NCBI GenBank assembly: GCA_903772945.1 | Contig: CAICTM010001111.1 | Coordinates: 1 to 36,920 of the forward strand | Length of the DNA stretch: 36,920 nt | Direction of reading: 5' to 3' | Origin: Seminavis robusta | Taxonomy: Eukaryota > Bacillariophyta > Bacillariophyceae > Naviculales > Naviculaceae | Part shown: positions 1 through 9,422 of the stretch, piece after piece | How positions within the stretch are numbered: position 1 is the stretch's first letter | Layout: each line of letters opens with the position of its first letter | Notes under the pieces: generated by a model | Seen by the model: only the letters and a program-made list of their open reading frames with translations | Told to the model about the DNA's origin: nothing | Databases searched by the model: none | Program-made: the position numbers and the translations under genes

Positions 1-109
1 TCAATACCACCTTCTTCTTGCCCTTGGCATGTCTCTTCTCATGACAAAGGATTGAGCTACCCTTTTTTTCTCTTCTCTTTCAGCCAAGTCAACATGTCAG
101 AACAATGCA

Positions 110-1003
110 CCAGACTCAAAGCTGGGGAAGGTAACATTCAAAGTAGAGGATCAACTGGAAAGGGGAGCTCCATAGTGAACTCTGAAATGACATCACCCCT
201 GACATCAAGGATGGACCATACATACTGCTGCATGGCATGGCGCCTCACATTGGTATCCTCCAGGTTTTCCTTTGTGTGTTGTTGATAGAGATAATAGAAC
301 TCCCCAATATCCAAGAGGTCTTGGTGCCACTTTCACTGTAGTCAGCTTCTTGCCATTGCAGAGACCATGGTTTCAATGTCGGCTTCAGTCGCGCCCCTGC
401 TCAGCCAGACAATAATAGTGACATGGCGAATGCCATGCTCATTCTCCCACTCCTTCACCATCCTCTTTGGCTTCCAAGTAGCGGGGCCATCCTCGTCAGC
501 ATCAGCTTCAACATCATCATCATGTCAGCAATGAGGAAGCTGGCAACTGAAGGAGGCCTGGCTGCCACGACAGGGACTTGGTTGCGAGGGACAAACTTGG
601 AAGAATGGGTAGTGGTCCATCATCATCTATTGTGGTGGTTGTGGTCCTCTGAGAGCAACACCAGCAAGCCATTCCTCGTGGCTTTGTTGAACTGATAGCG
701 AAACTGGTTGTGGAGTACTTCTGGAATCGCTCATGCATGTCTCTCACAGCGGCGGGTTGTTCATCAGTGATGGTTCCATTGTGTGAACAAGCGAAGTAGG
801 AACTTGAAGTCGGGACCATCTTGCTTGAAGATGTGCTTCACTGGTTCGTTGCCCTTCTTTGCCAGGCTCTTTCTGGAGGACATGGTCGATCTGCCGCTTG
901 TTGATCTGCCGCTTGCTGTTTCCTGCTTGGCCAATTGCTGTTTGCTTTTGGTTGGTTGTTTTTCGATTTGGAGAGGAGAGAGGAAGAGAGGGAAGAGCGC
1001 CAT
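110..1003 (-). pseudogene. Decayed protein-coding gene of unknown diatom family
   Basis: Read on the minus strand, consecutive protein-like segments appear in changing frames. From 1003 there is a basic Ser/Lys-rich start, then a segment around DGPDFKFLLRLF. After a shift near 790 come TDEQPAAVRDMHERFQKY and then FRYQFNKATRNGLL. After in-frame stops near 625 comes KRMVKEWENEHGIRHVTIIV (about 470-410), and then a segment containing WSILDVRGDVISEF (about 340-165). Several shifts and at least three stops separate these pieces, so no intact product is possible. The pattern of an LF helix, a VRDMH..F segment and an FR..FNK segment resembles a recurrent uncharacterised diatom protein type, but I cannot name it. 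The coding character is seen directly; the family assignment is only a recollection. Confidence 0.5.
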
Positions 1004-2216
1004 CTTGAAGATCGCTTGACTAGCTAGCTAGTTTACTACTGCTGATAGTGGTGGAAAGCCACACCTGTGCAGTTTCGCTTGTTGAGTTTATGCAGTTCCT
1101 TTACCAGTACAGGCAAGATCAATACCGGCAAGATCGATCTTGCAAGTGAGTGGACTGGAGAATAAAATTTCAGACGCATGTGGTTCACCGGAAGGCTTAG
1201 AGGTCATACTGGTTCACATGGTTCATTATAACAGTTCGCGATTTTTCTTTGCCTCTCAGTCATGTGGAATGGCGCGCCTCTTGCTTGGCCAACTCGATTC
1301 CAACCGTTGGTTCCACAAATGAATCAATTGTTTCTCACAATTTTGACCTCCATTTTGCAAGGGTGTTCTGAGGGCGTGCTATGCCATCACAGAATGGCCC
1401 CACACACATATCGCCAACTTGGAGGGGCGATATTGAATGCCACAAGGATCCAGCCTGACCAACATGGGCGGTCACCTTCTTGTACTACTATTAGCCAGGG
1501 CAAAGGAGCCTTATTTGACTAGGAAAGGACCATTCTGGCTTTCTAGATCGCTCCCTCAAAGTCCCGATCCAGGGCATCGTAACGTCCTGGAACGCTTTTT
1601 ACCAGGGCGTTTACACTCCTCAGCACTGGAAACAGCCATTGCTAGTGTTGAATCAACTACTCTGAAGTATACTACAGCAGCCTCTATTGGCTAGACATAT
1701 TAGGTTATCTGTCACATGTCCTGGACACATATCACTGGCGTAGTAATGGGGCGATTTTTGTCTTGGCGATGAAAGGTCCAAGCTTGCCACAGTAAAACCC
1801 CATTATTTTATACAAAAATGTAACCAAAAAAATGTAGAGTATTTGAATAATTGCGCGAAAATGATACACATATGTACCAAACGTCCGGAACGTCCGGCAG
1901 TCCTCTCTTAAGCTGGTTCGCATTTTGCCATTCCGAGTGACTTCAAGTGGTGTCAACCAAGCAAACCGGCAAACCAGCAAAATAGACACTATTTCTTCAA
2001 GCGATACATCCACCATGACCACCACCATCTCTTTTGTGCATCTCTTTCTGCCGAGGTACTAGCATCTTCTTTTTGGTCTTACAAGGTTGTCGATGGTCAC
2101 CGCCTACTAGATCTACATGGCGCTACAGGTGGAATAGGACGGGATTGCTTTCATGGAGAAATTGCGACCATTCTGATGTAGCTGCTTGTTGGTCCAATTG
2201 AGATTCTCACACAAAA
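1004..2216. other. Intergenic stretch without a supported gene
   Basis: Only short open frames without recognisable domains occur here. Visible sequence features are a short CTAG tetranucleotide run near 1019-1031, a perfect 16-bp palindrome GCAAGATCGATCTTGC at 1128-1143, and a small direct repeat of ACGTCCGGA-like units near 1880-1898. I see no convincing promoter or RNA gene. Confidence 0.4.
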
Positions 2217-3253
2217 TTGACTGTTCGCATCTTCTACAACAACATGCAAAAGATAACAGCTGACACTGTCATTCGCACTGCTTCCATCTACCAAGGGCTC
2301 ACAGCCAGGGCAGTGGATCATGAGACATATCGCTACCACCGGACGTTTCGAGGATGCTTTGGTGTCTGTCCTGAGCTGGCGGCCGAACTGTGGAACATGC
2401 TGGATGATGAACGATCCCCATCAGGATCATCGATGGGTGACCTACTTCCTGGCTACACTCATGTTCCTGCGCACTTACACAGTCACTGCTGTTCTGGCCA
2501 TGATATTCATGAAGGATAAAAGACAATTCGGCATTGGGTGTGGGTATTCATCGAGAAGATAGCCACTTTGGACTTGGTGAGCGATGAGCAAGAATTCGCT
2601 TTCTTCTTCATTTTTATCCATCGCCGTCTTCACCAACAGAGAGCCCTCACCATGTACATGCTGTTGCACATCCAACACCACTGCCTCCAGATCAGATGGG
2701 AGTACCGACGAATGAATAGACAATGGCAGTCGTGTCTGGTAACTGTTGATGGAACGACTTTCGCATCAGGGAACAAGGTCCTTTCTCAACTGGTTGGTTT
2801 ACCAAGAATTTCAATGGTACTGGACTGAGGTATGAAATTGGTGTTGTATTCAAGACTGGATGGATTGTGTGGATCAATGGTACCTTCCCTTGTGGTGAAT
2901 GGTTGATATTGCATTTCTTTTTCATCTTTGGTCCACATGTTTGATGGAGATGAGAGAGCTGTGCTGACAAAGGGTACAGGTGTGTATCCTCAGTACTTTG
3001 ACTGCCATGGCGACACCTTGACAATAACAGCAGACTAGCAGGAAGGCTCTTGCAAGGGCCAGGCATGAATGTGTCAATAGGAGACTCAAGGAATGGAGCT
3101 GCCTCCTTCAGAGGTGGCGCCATTCACCTTGATAAACAGGTAAGATGGCCCATGGCTGTGGCCAACATTGTGCAGCTCCAAATTATGGAGCGGCCAATGT
3201 GGCAGGTGGACTACTATGATAGAGTCAACAATGAGTTTGACTTTGATTATTAA
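2217..3253 (+). pseudogene. Decayed Harbinger-type (DDE_Tnp_4) transposase
   Basis: The segments match the order of the diatom DDE superfamily endonuclease type related to Harbinger/PIF transposases. YRYHRTFRGCFG (about 2320) is followed, after a frameshift near 2410, by HRWVTYFLATLMFLRTY. Then come WVWVFIEKIATLDLV (2538-2576), CLVTVDGTTF with the first catalytic-type Asp (2734-2765), GLRYEIGVVFKTGWIVWING (2821-2880) and a late stretch. The C-terminal end AVANIVQLQIMERP...VDYYDRVN reaches the stop at 3253. A 114-nt GT-AG segment at 2577-2690 fits an intron between LDLV and IRWEYRR. Stops near 2940-2990 and several frame changes show it is inactive. No terminal inverted repeats were found around it. 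Confidence 0.78.
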
Positions 3254-3643
3254 AATAGTTTGTAGTTACTCTACTAGTTGCAGCCTCACTATTAGCCATA
3301 GCATTGACAGTCAACAACCAACCAGTCTACTCAGGTGTGTAATGCTTGTAATGCGTTTTCCTGCTTCTCCCCGTGGAAGCGAATTCACTTGCAGCTATCA
3401 CCTGACTGTCGCTCAACAACACTTTTATTAATTAATTGTCCGCGTCAAAACACAGCAGGTATCTTTGCTGTATTGCTGCATCGAAAGAATTACATGCATA
3501 TGAAAGCTGTTGCTGCTGCGACAGATGCTAGACTATGGTTGCGGTTCGCTTTGGGTTGACATCACACGAATTGCCCTCAACGGACTGAGGTCTTTCACAC
3601 TTTTATCGCTGTATGTGCAAGTTAGTCTGTACGTCGCTGTGTG
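3254..3643. other. Intergenic stretch
   Basis: No coding signal is seen. Near its end a half unit (GTGCAAGTTAGTCTGTACGT at 3615-3634) of the repeat that follows already appears. Confidence 0.4.
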
Positions 3644-4207
3644 GTGCAAGTTAGTCTGTACGTCCGGCATAAAGGATGGGGTAAATAATAATTGTTAGTT
3701 GGTAAAATATACTCCGAGTACCAAACTATGTGTGTGTGCAAGTTAGTATGTACGTCCGCCATAAAGGATGGGGTAAATAATAATTGTTAGCAGGTAAAAC
3801 ATACTCCGAGTACCAGAGTATGTAAGAACGGTCAGACTAAAATCCTCCACCATCGGTCTGTCGTCAACCGGGGGCACGAATGACTTTGGCGATCCAAAGA
3901 TTATCCCTTTCTCTAAAACCACGTAGAACTTGTACCGGAGCCTACGGGGAGAAAGATTTATTTTCAGTGCTCGACGACTCGCTTGTTAATCGCTTTTATA
4001 TAGAGTGTAGCACACCACAAGATTCGTCTTTTAATTCTGAGCCCAAAGATGTTAACTCCTTGGAATGACCGAAATCTGCTCAAACGTGCAAGCGCGGATT
4101 TTAGTCTGACCTGTCTTAAATGTGTGGCAAGTTAGTCTGGTACGTCCGTCATAAAGGATGAGGTAAATACTTAATTGTTAGCTTGGTAAAACATACTCCG
4201 AGTACCA
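3644..4207. repeat. Three-unit tandem array, split by a MITE
   Basis: An approximately 80-bp unit beginning GTGCAAGTTAGTCTGTACGT and ending ATACTCCGAGTACCA occurs at 3644-3723, 3736-3815 and 4124-4207. The shared middle includes CATAAAGGATGGGGTAAATA. Copy 1 to copy 2 starts 92 bp apart, copy 2 to copy 3 starts 388 bp apart. The extra length is explained by the mobile element at 3825-4116. The role of the array is unknown. Confidence 0.85.
3825..4116. mobile_element. 292-bp MITE with perfect 16-bp inverted repeats
   Basis: The arms GGTCAGACTAAAATCC (3830-3845) and GGATTTTAGTCTGACC (4096-4111) are exact reverse complements. The complementarity continues outward with two mismatches to AGAAC / TGTCT at the ends, and TA lies on both sides (3823-3824 and 4117-4118). 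This is the form of a non-autonomous element using TA target sites, as in the Tc1/mariner group. There is no plausible protein inside; a 62-codon open frame in it is not credible. Removing the element plus one TA restores about 94-bp spacing between the flanking repeat units, close to the 92 bp seen between the first two. The related autonomous element is not evident in this window: the large transposon at 16160-21682 has different ends. Confidence 0.85.
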
Positions 4208-4275
4208 ATGTGTTGTGTTTTGGTTGGCTATCATAGACTACAGTAGACTGTGTGTTCAGTTGAACACAGTGTTGG

Positions 4276-4814
4276 ATTTGGCCAAAGAATCAAATCTCTT
4301 TTTGACAGTTGAGGGCATCAGCCTTCGGCTGTCTGTTCTATCGCTGTATGTGTGTGTGTGTGTGTGTGTGTGTAGGTGTGTGTACGTTGAGTGCTGTGTA
4401 GATGTGTGATGTTGTTGTGTGTGTGTGTGTTTGTGTGTGTTGTGTTGTGTTTGTTGCAGCTGTTTTGGTCACATAGGGACACTTTCCTCGTTAAGGATAG
4501 GGATTGATATTGTTGTGCTTTGTTGGACACAGTAGTGGGTATAGTTACTGGCTGGCTATGCAGACTCGCTAGTGTGTCCAGATAAACACGGTGGAGGTTT
4601 GGACAAAGACATAAAGGACACTTTCCTGGTTAAGGATAAGGATTTATATTGTATGTTCTGTTGGACACAGTAGTTTGTACACGTGGTACCAGTGCTGGCT
4701 GGCTATGCAGACTCGCTGGTGTGTCCAGATAAACACGTGCAGGTTGGCGAAGAAGTTCATTAGGGTAGGGAATCAAATCTCTTTTTTGACAGTTGAGGGC
4801 TCAGCCTCCGGCTG
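4276..4814. repeat. Nested direct duplications with (TG)n microsatellites
   Basis: A segment ending in GACAGTTGAGGGC...TCAGCC..CGGCTG occurs at about 4276-4330 and again at 4766-4814. Between them, a segment of about 140 bp starting GGACACTTTCCT and including GGCTGGCTATGCAGACTCGC and GTGTCCAGATAAACACG occurs twice (about 4477-4612 and 4617-4746). A (TG)n tract lies at 4349-4373 and another TG/TTG-rich tract at about 4410-4457. No gene is present. Confidence 0.75.
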
Positions 4815-4906
4815 CTTGTACTGATTTGCTTGATAGCCAAAAACCAATGACGTGCACCCGAACTCCAAACTGGCTTCCAAGCACTCGACTCTCAACTATT
4901 AAAGGG

Positions 4907-5932
4907 TAATAGATATACCGGGCGAGCTGAATTGAAAGATGGGCGGCATAATAATATTGTTAAAGTTTGGCTGAAGGTGTGTCATTAGATTTTTCCGTCT
5001 GAGAAAGTGTGTGGTTTAGCTTACGGAGTTTAGAGGTGTGCACGTGACGTATAGATTTTTCCGTCTGAGAAAGTGGCGTGGTAGCTTACGGGAGTTTAGA
5101 GGTGTGCAACGTGAGACGTAATGATTTTTCCATCTGAGAAAGATGCATGGTAGCTTACAAGAGTTTAGAGGTGTGCAAGGCCAGTCATTAGATTTTTCAT
5201 CTGAGAAATGGCGTGGTAGCTTACGGGGGTTTAGAGGTGTGCAAGTGAGTCAATAGATTTTTCCATCTGAGAAAGTGGACGTGGATAGCTTACGGGAGTT
5301 TAGAGGGTGCAAATGTGAGGAAAATATTAGGATCCGTTGCTACCGTATGATTATTATGAGAATGCGTGAGAAAGAGGGGGTTGAAGTAAATCTCTAACCC
5401 TAAGGATAACCAACCAACCAAACCCACCACCACCACAACAAAGGACACCGGAGGTGTAATAGATATACCGGGCGGCTGAATTGAAAGATGGGCCGGCATA
5501 ATAATATTGTTAAAGTTTGGCTGGAAGGTGTGTGTCATTAGATTTTTTCCGTCTGAGAAAGTGGGCTTGGTAGCTTACGGAGTTTAGAGGTGTGCAAGTG
5601 AGACGTTAAGATTTTCCATCTGAGAAAGATGGGTGGTAGCTTACGGGAGTTTAGAGTGTGTGCAAACGTGAGTCAATAGATTTTTCCATATGAGAAAGTG
5701 AGTGGTTTAAAAGTAGCTTGTGGGAGTTTAGAGGTGTGCAACGTGAGTCAATAGATTTTTCCATCTGAGAAAGTGGCGTGGTAGCTTACGGGAGTTTAGA
5801 GGTGGGCATAGTGAGGAAAATATTAGGATCCGTTGCTACCGTATGATTATTATGAGAATGCGTGAGAAGAGGGGGTTGAAGTAAATCTCTAACCCTAAGG
5901 ATAACCAACCAACCAAACCCACCACCACCACA
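4907..5932. repeat. Duplicated ~550-bp block of 65-70-bp satellite monomers
   Basis: Two consecutive blocks start with TAATAGATATACCGGGCG at 4907 and 5457, exactly 550 bp apart. Each carries several imperfect monomers of 65-70 bp built on AGATTTTTCCATCTGAGAAA and a GTAGCTTACGGGAGTTTAGA part, about five in the first block and about four in the second. Each block closes with a non-monomer segment containing ATTAGGATCCGTTGCTACCG, AACCCTAAGGATAACCAACC and a run of CCACCA units. This is a higher-order tandem repeat in miniature. Single-base indels are frequent among the monomers. No gene is seen; the single CTAACCCTAAGG motif per block is not a telomere tract. Confidence 0.85.
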
Positions 5933-5933
5933 A

Positions 5934-6046
5934 TAAACGGGGTCAGAGATCACCGGGGTCTGCCCGGTATATAAACGGGGTCAGAGATCACCGGGGTCTG
6001 CCCGGTATATTCTTGCTAGCTAGCTAGCTAGCTAGCTATAGCTAGT
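5934..6046. repeat. 38-bp perfect tandem duplication and (GCTA)n tract
   Basis: The 38-bp unit containing CGGGGTCAGAGATCACCGGG occurs at 5934-5971 and again at 5972-6009 without a mismatch, so the duplication is recent. It is followed by a (GCTA)n tract at about 6015-6046 that directly precedes the first LRR gene copy. Confidence 0.9.
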
Positions 6047-6087
6047 ACCGTTACTACGATGAAATCGGGCTCACATAAAGTGAAAAC

Positions 6088-7566
6088 ATGGGACGCCTCG
6101 AGCCAAATGAGGACCAAGCACTCCTCTGCCAGCCAAATCAGCAACGGCCGAGGATGGCCATGACGAAGACTCGGGGAACGATAGGAGCCACGACGATGGC
6201 ATGAAGAATATGAATACTGCTGCTACGGCCACAAGTGGCGCGGCCATCCCTTCCGCAGTGAACGACCACGAGACCGATCACGAACCTCACAAGAGAATGG
6301 GAACCCATCACATGCCAATGTCCAATGCCTGCCACCAGTGCTCCTTTACCGAAGAGATTCGACACGATATTGAACCACTGCCGTCAACACGACGAGGGCG
6401 CACCATCAGCCAGTCACAACCGGGAGCCTACAATATAAGTGTCCCCGCAAGTCTCCGAGGGCCGCGGTCGGTACGACAGCCACGGAACGAACAAGGAGTA
6501 ACCTTTGCGGGTACTAGTACTGATCCCATCATATCGGAAGCAACCGTCGTAGATGACGAAGAGGCCCAGCAAGCCGAGTGCACAAGAACCACCTGCAGAC
6601 AGAGAACCGATGTGGTGCTGGATGCCAAAATCCTCCACAGCGGAACACAACGGGCACCATCCCCCGTCAGCCGAACAAGCGTGCTTCTGATTGCTGCATG
6701 GTGTGATCCTTGTGTGTTCGCTGCTATCTGCCATTTTACTGGGAGTGTCTTCTTCATCCTCATCATCCAACCCTGATGATGATCTGGGTTACCAGACGCC
6801 GTCACCCCCTCCAGAAGCAACAGTGGCCATTGTACACCCTCCATTCCAAGAGAAGCTTCCCAAAGCAACCATCAAAGGCATACAAGAAATCAACCGTCCC
6901 TTCTACAAAGCAAATCTTTGGGTGCTTCAAGACCCACATCTTGATACCTACTCTTCAGAGCGCCAGAGGCAGAGGTTCTATCTTGCCACAGAATACTATG
7001 CCACCAATGGGTATCATTGGTCTCACAATGATAACTGGATGAGCTAAAAAGTCTCAGAATGTCAATGGTTCACCTCCAGCAGTTACTCCACAGATTCTCC
7101 TTACTACTGGGATCATGTTTGCAATGAAAATCAGACTGTTGTTTCGTTGAGTTTGGCCAAGAACAATCTTACAGGAAGCCTTCCAATTTTCCCCACAGCA
7201 TTCTTACGACAACTCCAAGTGTTTGATATAGCAGACAACCACATTGGTGGTGCATTCCCTCCCTTGGTTTCCAGTGAATATCTGGAAGTTATGGCTGTGG
7301 CTCATAACAACTTTGAGGGAAGAATCAAGGGTGGTGAGAAGCCGTTCCACTTTCCCAAGCTCAAGGTACTCATGACGGCTGGCAATCAGATGATGAGTGG
7401 TGCTCCTCCTAGGATTGAATTTTGTAGATCACATTGCAGCATTCCTTGGAAATCCTCAACACTACCAACAATCTCTATTCTGGGACAGTACCCACTACTT
7501 TGGGATTGTGTACCAATCTGGCTTACTTTTCTCGTGGCAGTTCCATGAAGGGCACCATCCCAAGTG
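6088..7566 (+). pseudogene. LRR membrane protein copy 1, inactivated
   Basis: This is a dead paralogue of the two intact LRR genes downstream. The N-terminal frame from 6201 includes IEPLPSTRRG and the family motif QPGAYNISVPASLRG. A frameshift near 6700 separates it from the membrane segment and Ser run (LVCSLLSAILLGVSSSSSSS). The frame then runs to a TAA at 7045-7047, where copy 2 has TAC (Tyr) in the same context (ATGAGCTAMAAAGTCTC). LRR coding continues from 7048 as KVSECQWFTSSSYSTDS to SLAKNNLTGSLPIFP, with another shift near 7420. Homology stops after GTIPSD at about 7566, so the last LRRs and Cys-rich end are missing. The start region is also shifted: an ATG at 6088 opens only 38 codons in another frame. 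Confidence 0.85.
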
Positions 7567-7701
7567 ATAATTTTTCAATTCAGTTTAGCAGAGGTCTACG
7601 TGCGTAATTTTACATGCTCGTAGTTTTCATGTTGTAACGCCGTTCTTGTCCCAAACATTGAAAACGATGTACCCAAATGGCTTCTCAGCTGTCCCTGTCC
7701 C

Positions 7702-8525
7702 TCAAAGGCGGAAGTAATCAATGGTCAGAAAGAGTTCACTAATTTTCTCAAATTCGTCGGTCGAGGATTGGCTGACAGGGACGCCCGCTTGATCGTGGAT
7801 GTCCCCTGCTTGACGCATGATGATGGCGGCCACGGTGTGAACCTTAATTCCGTGTGGAAGCTGCATCATCACAGCCATAGCATCCAGGAATCCCGCACGG
7901 ACTCGTAGCTGGTCCTTCGCTTTGTCTAATCCAGCGCGGCTGCTCTTCACTTCATGGGTAACATACATTGTGTGGGGGATGCCGCGTTTCCCCTCGGTCT
8001 TGTAGCCATCAATATCAAGCACCCGCCATGCAAAGCTCTTGCCAACCCGGAACTGCAGAACGGATTGGTGTGCCATTATCAAAGACAAAGACAGACCACT
8101 GGAGTCATGCTTCAAAACCTCCACTGCCTGCCGATGCAAGATTTGGGGGGCTGTGTTGATCTCGCCAAGCTGGCGCTGCTTGAAAGGTTTCAGCAGTCGT
8201 TTAAATTTTCCCACAACATGTTCTTGTGCTCCGACATCGGGGTCACCAACCTCGGGACAGGTCCAATCCTGCAAGGAATCGTAGGCAAAACCTCCCACGA
8301 TCCAGCCCCAGCCACCTGCACTGCATCAAGGCAGATCAGCCACAAAAGCAAGCGCGTACCCTCACGGTAGATCCAATCTACCACCCGATCAATCATACGG
8401 TTGAGACGGATGGCATCATCGTTGTCACACATTCGACGCACGGCACCAGCCACGCTTTGAACCTTAGCAAACTCGCAACCACGAGGCAACCGGTAGGCGT
8501 TCTCAACAAGAGCGGAAAACTGCAG
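7702..8525 (-). pseudogene. Unknown protein, frame-broken; PD-(D/E)XK-like signature
   Basis: On the minus strand one frame is open from 8525 (SALVENAYRLPRGCEFAKVQ, then VRRMCDNDDAIRLNRMIDRV and LLLWLICLDAVQVAGAG). A second frame continues from about 8298 to a stop at 7702 (GGFAYDSLQDW to EFEKISELFLTIDYFRL). The two overlap around 8290, so a frameshift or an unrecognised intron separates them. The downstream part has the order VLDIDGYKTE, YVTHEVKSSRAGLDKAKDQL. This D...ExK...Q spacing is reminiscent of PD-(D/E)XK nuclease cores such as NERD-type domains, but it is a weak pattern. No start codon with a convincing context is seen. I do not recognise the family. It lies opposite in strand to the flanking LRR genes. 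Confidence 0.45.
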
Positions 8526-9422
8526 TCAATACCGCTACATTGAGTTTCGCGTTTCGAGGAACCTATTTGTACAGGTTTTAGTAGACTACATAGGAATTTT
8601 ACTGGGAAAACAGTGTACCAGTACATGTACTGGTACTTTGGCAGCGTCTTGTCCTGCTGGCGAGCGGGCAGGCCATCTGTAATTGCGCTTCATAGTACTG
8701 GAAGTCTAACTCGAACAGCTCGCGCTCTCGACTCGAAGCAATGTGTGTTTGGACTTTGGACGATTGAAGTAGATATCGTACCGATAACCGTAACAGTGGT
8801 AAAGTACCGTACTATGATACTGACAGTACCGTATGCATATATAGAGCAATCAATTCGATGAAGAATACGAATGTCACACGGAAGACCGGTTCAGTTTAAA
8901 TTTTAATGAGAGTGATCGAGTGATCTGTTCAGTCACAGTTTTGAAGTTCCTGATTAATAAACAAGAGCTTGAAGGGACGGAGCAAATAAATAAAATGATC
9001 CAGGCCAGTTCTATTGGTTCATCGAGGCTTATTGAGCATAAATAGTGTCACGAATTAGAAAGAAGTGTTCGTCTTCTTTTGTTCCAGTAAGAAGCAATTT
9101 TGAGCAATGCTGATAATCATTTTATCGACAATGAAAGAGGCTTCTTTTACGAACAGTACGAGTATGAGCACTTGAGTACAGCAGTAGTTGAACCTGTCTC
9201 ACCACTCACCATGTGCCTGTACTGTACATGTAATACGGTAGCTACTCAGTACTGCAATTGACAGCTAATTGACACTGCAGCATGCTGTTTCCCGCGACAG
9301 AGCCACAAATTGGGCATCCAAATCCCAAAGCAGAAGCCCTTGCGCTTCAGAGCTCGCCTCAGTTTGCCCAAAGGAATAAGAACATAAGAACTGCACCGAG
9401 TTACCTCGAAAGCTCTAAAGCC
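8526..9422. other. Intergenic region upstream of LRR copy 2
   Basis: No gene is supported. A perfect 22-bp palindrome centred on ACATGT lies at 8615-8636 (half site GTACCAGTACA), and several GTACTGTACATGTA-like words recur near 9215-9250. The reading frame of LRR copy 2 is open upstream to 9282, but the paralogue shows that translation probably starts at 9423. Confidence 0.4.

Noticed and set aside
3880..4068. 62-codon open frame inside the MITE
   Set aside because: It is short, without domain, and inside a non-autonomous element.
5398..5412. Telomere-like CTAACCCTAAGG words
   Set aside because: Only one copy per satellite block, with no tandem TTAGGG or TTTAGGG run, so not a telomere or interstitial telomere tract.
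4981..5820. CRISPR-like regular repeats
   Set aside because: The units are adjacent imperfect satellite monomers without unique spacers, and the genome is eukaryotic.
6414..6868. Minus-strand open frames of 118 and 146 codons
   Set aside because: They are antisense to the LRR copy 1 coding region, which has clear paralogues on the plus strand.
7954..8370. Plus-strand 138-codon open frame
   Set aside because: The opposite strand carries a longer open frame with more protein-like composition; this one looks like its shadow.
9282..9422. Upstream ATG extension of LRR copy 2
   Set aside because: The 47 extra residues have no counterpart in copy 3, while the ATG at 9423 aligns exactly with its start.
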